Origin: Asparagopsis taxiformis
Taxonomy: Eukaryota > Rhodophyta > Florideophyceae > Bonnemaisoniales > Bonnemaisoniaceae
Length of the DNA stretch: 64,000 bases
Direction: 5' to 3'
Assembly: GCA_030407315.1 (NCBI GenBank)
Contig: JALQPE010001784.1
Span: 1 to 64,000 of the forward strand
The translations under genes and the position numbers were made by a program. Each line of letters begins with the position of its first letter. The first letter of the stretch is position 1. The notes under the pieces are model-generated. The model worked only from the letters and a program-made list of their open reading frames with translations, searched no databases and had not been told where the DNA came from. Below, piece after piece: positions 55,130-64,000 of this stretch.

Positions 55130-57964
55130 TTAGGGCGACTCTGCAGAATCATCATTGAATCGATGCGAATCACCCATGCTTCGCGTGCCCGTTTGCGTAT
55201 TCAGCTGCGTCATTGCAGTACAAGTCGGAGTGGCCATGTACAACATATCCTGTCTGTATCCCTTACAAAGATCGTCGAACAACCGATCATAATGCTCATC
55301 ACCTCTACGCAGAGATATTATTTCACCACTTTTTGTTGTGACGCAGTACCGCCGGGTACGCAGGGTCTCAATTGTATTCGAAGCCATAGAACGCACGTCC
55401 CGACCTTCCGCCCTGGTGAGGTCGGTCGTGGCGCTCCCGGACGTGGTGCGACGCGCCATTCGATCCGGGCATATGTACGCGTGTTGCAATAAATGCGGAA
55501 TTGTCATGCGGTGTCGTGGATTTCGCTGAAGACATCCACGAAGAACTTCGAGAAGCTGGACGTTGTCAATTTCCGGGAATCGGATCACATATGACGGATC
55601 TTGAATTGACATGAGTTTCATCATTGTGTTACGAATATGTGCGAATGGTGTATGTCCGTAAACCAATTGGTAGAGAATACATCCCAAACTCCAGATATCG
55701 CTTGCGCGCCCCACTCGATACCTTCGCGGGTTTGCAGGCCGATTCTCGTCCTCATCCTCCGTTTCATAGTCCAAGTCCTCCGCTACAAGGGCCTCTGGAG
55801 ACATGTAGTTTGGCGTCCCTACCTGCGACTCGCGGACAATCTTTGTTGTATCTTCAGCCTGAATCGCTTTTGCAATCCCAAAGTCGATAAGCTTCAGCCT
55901 ACCTGCCACAATAATAAAATTAGCAGGCTTGAGATCGCCGTGCACAATGCGAGCCTCGTGGATGGTGTCTACAGCCTCCAGCATTTGTTGCCAGTACACC
56001 CTTCGGAAATTTTCATCCAGCATCTTCTTTTTGGCGAGAAGCTGCGCTAAATCTGTATCACCACACTCCATCAAGAGCTGAATCGTACCCATTCGTTCCG
56101 AAATATCCCAGTCGTGCAGCTGGACAATGGCCGGTTTGCCCTTCAGCACTTTAAGGAGCTCGATTTCATTCGCGTACGATTCAAGCATTTTGCGATGAGC
56201 GCTTGAAGACATTGAAATCTTCACTCGTTTCAAAGCCATGACCTCCATGTTATCACTCAAGACTTTGTAGACTTTGGAACTTCCACCTTTGCCAATTTGC
56301 CCAAGCGTAAGGTACTGTCTTCCCCTCACATGAACAACATTGTGGGCGCTAAACTTATCCAATATGCTCAGCTTGGGTGAGGCGCGGACATGTTCTCGGG
56401 TAGTTTGCTGTCTACGTGGATGGCGCTCATCAGAGCTGGAATCCAATGAACGATCTGACGATGGATGGTTAGCGAGAGCATATCGCGGGGACAAGAACTC
56501 CCGATTCTTGTGGTCATGTGGGCGTGCATTATTTTCGTTCACTTCAGGAGAAACGACATATTCCGCGCGATTTTTCTCGTGTTGTGCCAAATATTCACGC
56601 TCCTCGTCTCTTTGGCGGTTTGGTTGAGATCTCTCTTGCAACGGCTGCCTCCTCTCTTGGTACTGCTCGCTCCTTCGTTGAGCGGCACCCTGATCAGCTC
56701 CAGCCATATATTGATCACGAACGCGGTCCCGGTGACGGAGCGACTGCGGTCTCTCTCGCAGAGGCTGCCTCTTCTCTGGATATTGTTCCTTTGCACGTTC
56801 GAGCTCGCGTTCGTCTGTCCCATAGATCTGGTCTGGAGAATGCAGCTGTGGAACGTACGGCTCGGCAGCAGGGCTTTCGCGAACCATTTCTGGAGATCTA
56901 GTGACGCGGATATGGGACAGTTCTGCAGGTCTGTCTGCTACATGAAGAGGGTTGCTTCTGTGCCTTTGCTGCAGACTGGTGTCGGGAGATTTCGACGACT
57001 GAACGGAAGCACCATAGCTGCCTGACGCATCATGAGACGACGCGGATTGGACGCTCTGCGCAGGCTGTTGCACAGATGGTGTGTTGCGGATCTGGTTCAC
57101 GTGGGAGGTTTGCAAGGGAGTCGAGCTAATTTTGGATGCATCAGGCGGAATAGTTCGCGTACTACTTGAAAGCGCTCGGGAAGTCTCGGACGGAGATTGA
57201 GAGGATGGTAATGGAGCGGGAGTAGTTTCAAGTCTAGGCGGCATTTCTGCTGTCGTTTGACGCAGGGGCGCACGGCGAGCGGGGCGGGTAACTGATTGAG
57301 GGCGACTGGATGGGGTGGAAGAATGGTCCAGGACAGCGGGTGTAGCACAAAGCCGGGCTCTTTGCTGAAATCGGGATGCTTTCTCTGCATGACCCAAACG
57401 CGTCTCAAGCGCAGCCCAAGCGTCCCAGAACTCTGGAAGCGACTGACCGATGGCATGTATTTGGAGCTGTTTGAAGACCTGTCGAGCGGGCTCTGCATCT
57501 TCTGGAGAATCGTCCTCCTTGAGTTTGGCGAGATTGAGGAAGATCTGGAGATATTCGCGTGAAGAATATGACTGCGGTGTACGACGGACGCAACGGGTCG
57601 CGAGAACATGCAGGGAAATGAGCGCTTGTCGCTTCTTATTGAGCTGGAGCGTATCGTCGGGATTGGCCAATGCGTAACGATGCAGGTCGTTGGAAAGCAG
57701 ATGCAGATATTCAAGCCATGGGTGCGTGTCCTGCGGGCTCGTTTTGACGGCCCGGAGCAATTTGGAACGGGTTCGTATGGTCTCTGAACTGAAGGTTTTC
57801 GGGGCGAGAAAGTTTGAAGCCGTGGTGAGATGCTCCTGCCAATTGAGCGGCAAGGCGTGCGGCGCGGGCGTCGGCGACAGCGCTGGACGCTCGATCGGTT
57901 GCGTCTTTGCTAAGGTGGCATAGCGCTCGCGGAACACGGACATGGCATCTTTGGTGGCTGCCAT
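55130..57964 (-). CDS. MPS1: MPS1/TTK-type spindle checkpoint kinase
   Basis: 944 codons, intronless. An N-terminal TPR-like region (about 45-190: HPWLEYLHLLSNDLHRYALA, VFKQLQIHAIGQSLPEFWDAW) matches the kinetochore-targeting module of MPS1. A long Arg/Gln/Ser-rich linker (about 200-540) includes repeated QYxERRQPLxER units. The kinase domain (about 549-830) has GKGGSSKVY, the ATP Lys in MALKRVKI, HGDLKPANF, DFG in LIDFGIAKA and the activation segment VGTPNYMSPEAL; MPS1 kinases have this atypical glycine loop and DL/KPAN pattern. A 110-residue C-terminal tail ends in disordered sequence. Role: spindle assembly checkpoint. Confidence 0.92.
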   Translation of the reverse strand: MAATKDAMSVFRERYATLAKTQPIERPALSPTPAPHALPLNWQEHLTTASNFLAPKTFSSETIRTRSKLLRAVKTSPQDTHPWLEYLHLLSNDLHRYALANPDDTLQLNKKRQALISLHVLATRCVRRTPQSYSSREYLQIFLNLAKLKEDDSPEDAEPARQVFKQLQIHAIGQSLPEFWDAWAALETRLGHAEKASRFQQRARLCATPAVLDHSSTPSSRPQSVTRPARRAPLRQTTAEMPPRLETTPAPLPSSQSPSETSRALSSSTRTIPPDASKISSTPLQTSHVNQIRNTPSVQQPAQSVQSASSHDASGSYGASVQSSKSPDTSLQQRHRSNPLHVADRPAELSHIRVTRSPEMVRESPAAEPYVPQLHSPDQIYGTDERELERAKEQYPEKRQPLRERPQSLRHRDRVRDQYMAGADQGAAQRRSEQYQERRQPLQERSQPNRQRDEEREYLAQHEKNRAEYVVSPEVNENNARPHDHKNREFLSPRYALANHPSSDRSLDSSSDERHPRRQQTTREHVRASPKLSILDKFSAHNVVHVRGRQYLTLGQIGKGGSSKVYKVLSDNMEVMALKRVKISMSSSAHRKMLESYANEIELLKVLKGKPAIVQLHDWDISERMGTIQLLMECGDTDLAQLLAKKKMLDENFRRVYWQQMLEAVDTIHEARIVHGDLKPANFIIVAGRLKLIDFGIAKAIQAEDTTKIVRESQVGTPNYMSPEALVAEDLDYETEDEDENRPANPRRYRVGRASDIWSLGCILYQLVYGHTPFAHIRNTMMKLMSIQDPSYVIRFPEIDNVQLLEVLRGCLQRNPRHRMTIPHLLQHAYICPDRMARRTTSGSATTDLTRAEGRDVRSMASNTIETLRTRRYCVTTKSGEIISLRRGDEHYDRLFDDLCKGYRQDMLYMATPTCTAMTQLNTQTGTRSMGDSHRFNDDSAESP

Positions 57965-58624
57965 TGGTAATCGAGGTAGCGGATGCGGGAGAAGGACGGA
58001 TTGACGATGAGATTGAGGGTAGGCAGTGGATATGTGCGATGCGTTTGAATTGGCGGGTAGTCGGGTTTGAACTTGAAATTTTGAAAACGGTGTCTTACAG
58101 TGGGTCAGGGAAGAAATTTACAGTAGATTGGATATGGATGGGCGGAAGATACGTGGCATATGTGTACACGGGGGAGTCGAAATGGTCGTTAGATGCGGGT
58201 GATGGCGGGTGTGAGGAATTTTGTAATTTGCAGGGATCGAGGAAAGTTTAGTAGTGCGTCATCGTGACAAATGATATACAGTAGTTGCTTTAAAGAAACA
58301 CGAGGCTAATTGAGTAACGATTCCGGTCGTTCCTCAATTATTTCGATATGAAGATGTCATAAAAATGCGTTGCTTCCATTGTCCCGACAATCCGATCACA
58401 TTCCTTCGTAGCTAAACTTACATTGTGTTGCTATTTGCCTTCTTCTATGACTTTGTAAGCTGCAGAGATGTAGCTCCGTCTTTCACAAAGCACTTGCCTT
58501 CCAGCTCTATTTAAGAAGCTCCACCGCGGCACTCAATCCAACCAAAACCATCAACATTCACTCCTCAACACAAACAAACACAGTTCCAACACATATTTCC
58601 TTGTCCACCTCGCTCCGCACTAAA
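57965..58624. promoter_or_regulatory. Divergent intergenic region, MPS1 / BAR protein 2
   Basis: 660 bp. A TATTTAAG box at 58508-58515 lies 110 bp before the BAR start and is the only TATA-like element I find in a good place. A 34-nt hairpin at 58307-58340 has TAATTGAG against CTCAATTA, a mismatch, then AACGA against TCGTT around a TTCCGG loop. Confidence 0.5.
58508..58515 (+). promoter_or_regulatory. TATA-like box upstream of BAR protein 2
   Basis: TATTTAAG, 110 bp upstream of the ATG, followed by a C/A-rich leader suitable for a 5' UTR of about 80 nt. Confidence 0.4.
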
Positions 58625-59872
58625 ATGCTTCATTCTTTCAAGAAAAAGGTGGCTAAAGCTACCGCCCCAACTCGAGGCATAAACCCCGGTGGAGAGTTTC
58701 TCGATTACCGAAACCGTCTTGCGACTCTCAAAAAGAGCCTTCAGTACATCGATGGTAGAATGGATCAGGCCCTCAAAACATGGGCTACTCAGATGATCGA
58801 GCAGCGTACCTTCTCCGAACGTTTCTCCGCCAGCTATCCCATCTCCGGTGATGAAACAGATAAGATTGCTAAGGAGTTCTCCGAAGGCTCCCAGGCCGTG
58901 TATGATTACTTCATTCGTAATACCTCCCCAGACAATGCTAAATATCACAAAATGCACGCCCAGGTAAGGGCCTACATTAAGGAAATCTCAGATGTGGAGG
59001 CACTCTATCCCAAACTGCTGCAAGCAAAATCAGAGGCTGAGCGATACCAGTCAAAGGTGGATTCCATTGAGCGCTCTTCAAAGACTGATGATCTCAAAAA
59101 GACCAGAAATTTGCAGAAGCTTGATTTCGAGAAACAGAAGCTCGAACAAACCACCACCGAAGTACTCACAGCACAGAAGCAAACCTACGCCAAGGCACCC
59201 GTCATCTACAAGACTGCTCTTTGTGCATACTGGTCCGCCCATGAAAGGCACACCCTGGTTATGATGAAGAGCATGGAGAAAACTTCCCAGTTTGCAAAGG
59301 ACACTGAGCTGCAATTGGAGAACATTGACATTTCTCAACTCTCCCTTTCTACAGAGGCACAGCCAAACGCCGAAGCACCTAAGGAAAAGAGTGAAATGTA
59401 TGCCTCGTCCGCCATGCAATCGACGACAAGCAACCTCCCGACAGAAAGTAGTTGGGCTGCGCGCAGACTTGCGCCTGTGGAAAGCCATGTGTCCTTCGAG
59501 AATGACCTCAGGAGCGCTGTCAGAGTCGACGAGTCCGTCGACGATACCCAGCCCACGGGCGAGTGGAGAATGAGCAATGAATTGGGAGAAATTGAAGGCG
59601 GTAGAGAGAGAACGGCAAGTGAAGCCGCTATTGAAGAGAGACTTAAGAGTTTTGATGAAACGATTTCGAAGGAAAAGAGGATTACCTACTCCTCTTCAGA
59701 GGACACTATCGGACATAAGGATGCTCCGGATTACCCGGAATATCTCAGTGCTTCTGACTCTCCGAAGCGAGCTTCTATGTCGGAGCCCGAAGGTATGGCG
59801 CATGTGGAAGCTTTCCCACGTTATCCCGCCGCGATTGATTCGCCCAAGCGCAAAACTCCGCTGCTGGCCTAG
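58625..59872 (+). CDS. BAR-domain protein with long disordered tail
   Basis: 415 codons from the ATG at 58625. Residues 1-235 form a BAR-type helical bundle: basic start MLHSFKKKVAKATAPTRG, FLDYRNRLATLKKSLQYIDG, then VRAYIKEISDVEALYPKLLQ, LQKLDFEKQKLEQTTTEVL and VIYKTALCAYWSAHERHTLV. The layout is close to amphiphysin/RVS-type BAR proteins. The C-terminal 180 residues are disordered, acidic and phosphosite-rich, with two copies of a YPxYLSASDSPKR / YPAAIDSPKR motif. No SH3. Paralogue-like to 53565-54302, on the opposite strand with MPS1 between them. Confidence 0.75.
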   Translation: MLHSFKKKVAKATAPTRGINPGGEFLDYRNRLATLKKSLQYIDGRMDQALKTWATQMIEQRTFSERFSASYPISGDETDKIAKEFSEGSQAVYDYFIRNTSPDNAKYHKMHAQVRAYIKEISDVEALYPKLLQAKSEAERYQSKVDSIERSSKTDDLKKTRNLQKLDFEKQKLEQTTTEVLTAQKQTYAKAPVIYKTALCAYWSAHERHTLVMMKSMEKTSQFAKDTELQLENIDISQLSLSTEAQPNAEAPKEKSEMYASSAMQSTTSNLPTESSWAARRLAPVESHVSFENDLRSAVRVDESVDDTQPTGEWRMSNELGEIEGGRERTASEAAIEERLKSFDETISKEKRITYSSSEDTIGHKDAPDYPEYLSASDSPKRASMSEPEGMAHVEAFPRYPAAIDSPKRKTPLLA

Positions 59873-60616
59873 ACTGCAGTAGTTACTAACATTTCACATG
59901 GTAGTGAACATGTGATCGAATAGAATAATATTGTCGGTTCGAAACTGTTATGTTTAAAGTTTGCACTGTATTGGGTGAATGGTCATCCATATCAAACACA
60001 TGTGTTGATGAATGTTGATTCCGCTCTCTATAGACTGAGATCTGTTCATTTCTATGTTCCGGAACAAGTGCCTTGCGCTCGTACAGGTACAAATTACTTT
60101 CACAAAGAGATGTGCTTCTGGGCAGAGGAGTGATGTGCAGATGTGACTAGAATTTGAAATACAACTGGACATATATGTTCTCTGGGCAAGAATAAGTTGT
60201 GGTGTCCCCTGGTCGTTATGGTCAGACGTCCGTGATTTTGCGCGTATGACGTTGTCTCCAACGCGTGAATTTGCCAATCCGAGAAACTTGCCAGATAGAT
60301 GACGTCGAAAGGCGTGAACAGCTGGTTCAACAGTTGCAGTGGATATTCTTCTCGCATAGACATATCATCTGCCAGGCGCGAGGCTCGCGCAGTGGAACTT
60401 GTATTGAATAATTTATTTTGTTTCTTGCCTGTTTGTTGTCCGAAATTCACGAGTTGTCAACGAATAAAGCGGATCTGGATCTTGCGCAAATATCGATTGG
60501 GCAATGTATTGTGCAGACTACATAACAGCGGGGCGGGGCCCGTCATATTGGCTTGTTGTGAATCACATGGCTGGAGCAGAACAGGTGGTATTTTCTTCTA
60601 CAAATGATATCTCTCA
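59873..60616. other. Spacer before second Harbinger copy
   Basis: 744 bp without a recognisable gene. TCA at 60614-60616 abuts the element end and is the probable 3-bp target duplication (TGA on the other strand). Confidence 0.5.
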
Positions 60617-60701
60617 GGGCCGTTCCAAGGAAAAATTTTGCACGGGAAATTTGTATGCACGTGCACGAAACGATGGAATAGAGACTTTTGATTGGCTCCA
60701 T
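60617..60701. repeat. Terminal inverted repeat of second Harbinger copy
   Basis: Matches the 85-bp repeat of copy 1 with GTTCCAAGG in place of GTTCCCAGG. Preceded by TCA. Confidence 0.92.
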
Positions 60702-61029
60702 ATGTAATATGTTAAACTACTTTTATTGAACTACTGAACTCTGATCTCTGCATGCGCGCCACTTGTAAGTAGTACGATGGGGAATCACTGAGGTATCCTG
60801 AGTGCTAGCTTGTTCTTTTTCGGTATCCTAGCATAGGGAGGATGCCAAGGAGCAGGGCCGGATTCCTCGATCGGACCACGAGTACCCGCCTGTACTTGAC
60901 CCGATCATACCGGGTCAGAAGATCCTCGTACGTTGAAAGCTTCCAAACCTCACGTCTAACGCCCATCCCCAGCATTCTCTGTATCTAAGCAGATTGGCAC
61001 AAGTCAAAACGGTCTACTCATGCGCTCTA

Positions 61030-62571
61030 ATGGAAAGGCGTCCATCCAATCTACCTACAACCGCGTTAATCTCTCCCCCCAGTGGGGAACACAGCAAGCA
61101 AAATTTAGAAGATGCGCCTTCCATCGGCAGTGTAGAAGATCAGTCACCATCTCCGGACAATTTGAAGCAGCCGATGACATGTCCGGAGGTTCGAAGGCAT
61201 GGAAGTGGAACTTTGGATGAGGTTTATTTTTTCTTGCAGTTCGCAAGCATGGAGAAGTTGCGAAACATGAATAAGAGCTGGGAATGAATGTAGGAGGAAA
61301 GAAAGAGGTTTTAGTTGCACGTGCTATGTTGCGAATACTGTGCTATAGCTCGGAAGGGACAAGATATTCATGATGTTCTGGTAAAGAACCAATATGTACC
61401 TTCACTGGACACTCACGTTCTGGGAAAACAGACGTGGTAAAAAAAGACTTAGTTCGAACATTCCCCGGCAAGGAAGAGCTACTCAAGGTTTTAGATGAAA
61501 GAGAAAGAAGAACTGTGGAAAAGGATGTTTTGTGTTTCTGTGAAGAGAAGAATATTACAACCGGAAGAGTGCAAAGATGCTGCACAAAACAATGCGAAAA
61601 GACGAGGAAAAATACAGGGACAAAACAGAATGCGGAAAGGTAACAGGGAAGGGAGCATTCAGTTCTCACTAGGTGAATTGCAAGACTATGCTTGTTATCC
61701 GCGACGATCAAGTTGCCAAATCTGCAGTTTTGCAGGCAACAGAAGAGGAGCTCAGTAAGCGGGATATGGATATAGGAAGACAAGAGACTCATTCTGGAAA
61801 ATTGTTGAAAATTCGGTTCAACACAGCTGTTATCACTGAAGGAATAGATCTCAGTGGTCGTGTGTGACAACGTGGACGCAACAGCGCCACCATTAGTTTC
61901 CGAGAAATGCAGCAAAGTTGAGGGCTGTGTATACTGACGCGAAATCAGATTTCACAGAAGCAAATGGCGAGGGATAATAGATCAGGTCAGTCTGATCCAG
62001 GTCGTTTCCAAAGTTCTTGAGCTACCTCCAAAATGGAGAGCTTTCCAAGAATCAAAGAGGGTTTACATCATTTTTTCTGTCTGCTGCAGGAGTAGGTTCA
62101 AGAACGCAAAACGATGATTTCATCCGCTCATGTCGAAAAGTATCGACCGAATGGCTCAGACACTCGTGGTTACGAAGAAGGAATGGATATGAATCCTCAC
62201 AATACACACCCGTCTCACCTCCTCCCAGTTTTAGTTTCTGGGGAAAGCGCCGTAGAGCTCCGACCAGGCCAGCTCCTCTGGAATGCTACATATTTTCCAA
62301 ATGTGTCCAGACTACATCGTCCCCCTTCAGCGGATGAAGCTAGATACTGCCAGCAATAATTCACATTTATCTCCTACAAATCTGCAACAAGAGAAAGGTG
62401 TTCAGGTGTACTTTCGAACGCAGTGGAAAAGGAAAAGTTGATGGAGCTGTGTGAAAAATGCGGCGACTACGTTGGAGACTGCCAAAGAAACTAGTAATCA
62501 AAGCTTCCAGGATTGTAGCGCAAGAACACTATGAAGACATGCTGAAGAAGTATAAGGAGTTCTCAAAGTAA
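61030..62571 (+). pseudogene. Broken copy of Harbinger second ORF
   Basis: Same gene as 16809-18344, from the equivalent ATG at 61030 to the shared stop at 62569-62571. Frame is lost repeatedly by 1-nt changes, for example near 61270 (GGGG to GGG), 61410 and 61600, so no full product is possible as written. Motifs such as KKDLVRTFPGKEELLKVLDE survive in pieces. Whether the breaks are biological or sequencing errors is open. Confidence 0.9.
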
Positions 62572-62589
62572 ACGTATACCGATATTTAG

Positions 62590-64000
62590 TTAACACAACA
62601 GAAACTCTTTTGCTTCCTTCTCTGCTTTCTTCTTCGCACTACGCTCAGCTTGGACTCGTTTCCTCTCTATTGCGGCATCCAAAAAATTCAACTTCCTCAT
62701 CCAATTCAATCTCAAGCACGCTCTCCGCGCCCCTTCGAAACTCACACATACACCTCGCGAGCAACGTACGGACTATGTGGCCCTATTGCCGTCTGAACTT
62801 TCCTAACCACTGCTGTGATGTTTTTCCGAGCACGCGTGGTAAAACTCAACAGCTTACACGCAACCTCAATGTTACTTTCACTGACATCCATTCCGGGAAG
62901 TAAATCCACACCTCTTCGGTTTCTTGCCTTCTACGGCGTCCCCGTCACGCCCTAATTGCACGTACGGTCCATAACGGCTTGTCTTCAAAAGAACTGGCAG
63001 TCACTGACTCGCTGTCTACCCCCAATTGCGGATCTTGCGCCATGTGTAGCTCTTTTTCCACATGCTCCCCACATAAATTCATCCGCCAGAGTTGCTTTTG
63101 GTAGCGACGCTACCACACTTTTCGACAGCAAATGCAGTTAGACTAGGCACAAGTGATTTCGATGACACAGACTTGCCTTCACCGAATGTACTGCCGCGAT
63201 ACGCATACCCTCTCTGAACAATTTTTCTGTAATGCTCACACATGTGCTAGTCCGTCCAATTCCTATTTCTTCTAGCTCTTTTACTAGTGATGCATCATTA
63301 TATCGTGCAGGTGGTTTTGTTTCATGCCTCACTACCGTAATATCACTTGCTCCCAACGCATCACCGTCTTTCATCGCCGGTATATGAAGAAGTGTTCGAA
63401 ATATCGTCACCGGTATGCTCGTAGAAAACCAGGATCAACCACTACGTTTCCCGTTGCCTTGAATTCAGCCACATCTGCTTCGCATGGAACAGTGATTTTT
63501 ACAGCAGTTTGGTCCTAGTGCAGGAACCATTTGCGTCGCCAAAGTCCACCGATGAATTAGTGAGTATACTGCTTGTTCATCTGCTTCAAGCTCAGTCAAT
63601 TCCTCGGGCCTACGAAACGATGTCCCGGCTGGTCGAATAGCTTCGTGTGCAGCCTGCGCTGCCTTGGGCTTTGAGCCGCGTTTGCCACTCGCCCCTTCCG
63701 TAACGTATCAGCACCGTAGAGGTCTTTGAATGCTTCCCGACACGCCTTTACTGCCTGCCCGCTCAGCGATGGGTTGTCCGTCCGCATATAAGTAATATGC
63801 CCGTTTTCGTAGAGCTTTTGCGCCACACGCATGCAACGTCCTGCCCCCATTCCAAGTTTATTCCCACATTCTTTTTGTAGTGTGGAAGTAATTAACGGTA
63901 CAGGAGGATTGCGCGTTGTCCGTTTCTTCTCAACAGTTGATACTTTCGCGCTTTCACATTGCAGCCTGCTTACAAGCTGCTTCATTCCTTTCTCATCAAA
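62590..64000 (-). pseudogene. Topoisomerase IA fragment in second Harbinger copy
   Basis: Reverse-oriented counterpart of 15381-16790, running off the window. GHITYMRTDNPSLS and PPARYNDASLVKELEEIGIG are intact in pieces. It shares the frameshift at the GFLRAY position (about 63415) with copy 1 and adds further 1-nt breaks, e.g. an extra T near 63076 and changes near 63215 and 63515. Confidence 0.9.

Larger units (their letters stand above)
60617..64000. mobile_element. Second Harbinger copy, inverted, cut by window end
   Basis: Begins with the same GGGCCGTTCC terminal repeat and runs collinear with the reverse complement of 18757 down to 15381 (3,384 against 3,377 bp). It thus carries the right-hand end, the second ORF and the topoisomerase fragment; the nuclease lies beyond the window. 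Differences from copy 1 are a few percent and include many single-base insertions or deletions that break both reading frames. Confidence 0.93.

Overview
The window looks like nuclear DNA of a red alga, probably a florideophyte; this is an inference from gene content. The strongest markers are a red-lineage PsbQ'-type photosystem II protein with a bipartite thylakoid-lumen leader, a second PsbQ-like lumen protein, and a plastid-type topoisomerase IA fragment, next to ordinary eukaryotic genes (V-ATPase, SRP14, MPS1, APH-1, TSR1). Genes are compact and mostly intronless. The few introns are 85-109 nt with GT-AG ends. No rRNA, tRNA or CRISPR array was found.

Layout. Positions 1-11,290 are a gene-poor, repeat-rich block. 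It holds a decayed Plavaka/CACTA-like (TNP2) transposase on the minus strand (1345-4443), a perfect 38-bp palindrome (4969-5006), a regular series of intron-sized repeats separated by 10-30 nt candidate microexons (5041-6143), 24-bp and 43-bp tandem arrays (6423-6518, 6650-6907), and two gag-like low-complexity ORFs in retroelement-type DNA. From 11,553 comes a gene island: ATP synthase subunit g, a PsbQ-like lumen protein and a HAD phosphatase of the PHOSPHO family.

The phosphatase is split by a 5,860-bp PIF/Harbinger element (12898-18757). The element has 85-bp perfect terminal inverted repeats, a TGA target duplication, an intact DDE nuclease and an intact second ORF. Between them lies a decayed fragment of a bacterial/plastid-type DNA topoisomerase I gene. 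A second copy in the opposite orientation, with the same topoisomerase cargo, starts at 60617 and runs off the window end.

From 18,758 to 59,872 the window is a dense housekeeping island of 27 genes (counting the split phosphatase), of which 21 of 26 neighbouring pairs lie on opposite strands. Spacers are often 22-400 bp, so many promoters must be shared or back to back. RNA metabolism is well represented: TRM6, MRD1/RBM19, TrhO-like rhodanese, NSA2, SEN34, an ELP5-like protein, TSR1 and SRP14. Others include ribonucleotide reductase large subunit, an ARMT1-type phosphatase, gamma-secretase APH-1, a nucleotidyltransferase-glucuronokinase fusion, V-ATPase subunit C, NFX1-type zinc-finger protein, an MPS1 kinase with TPR region, and two BAR-domain proteins.
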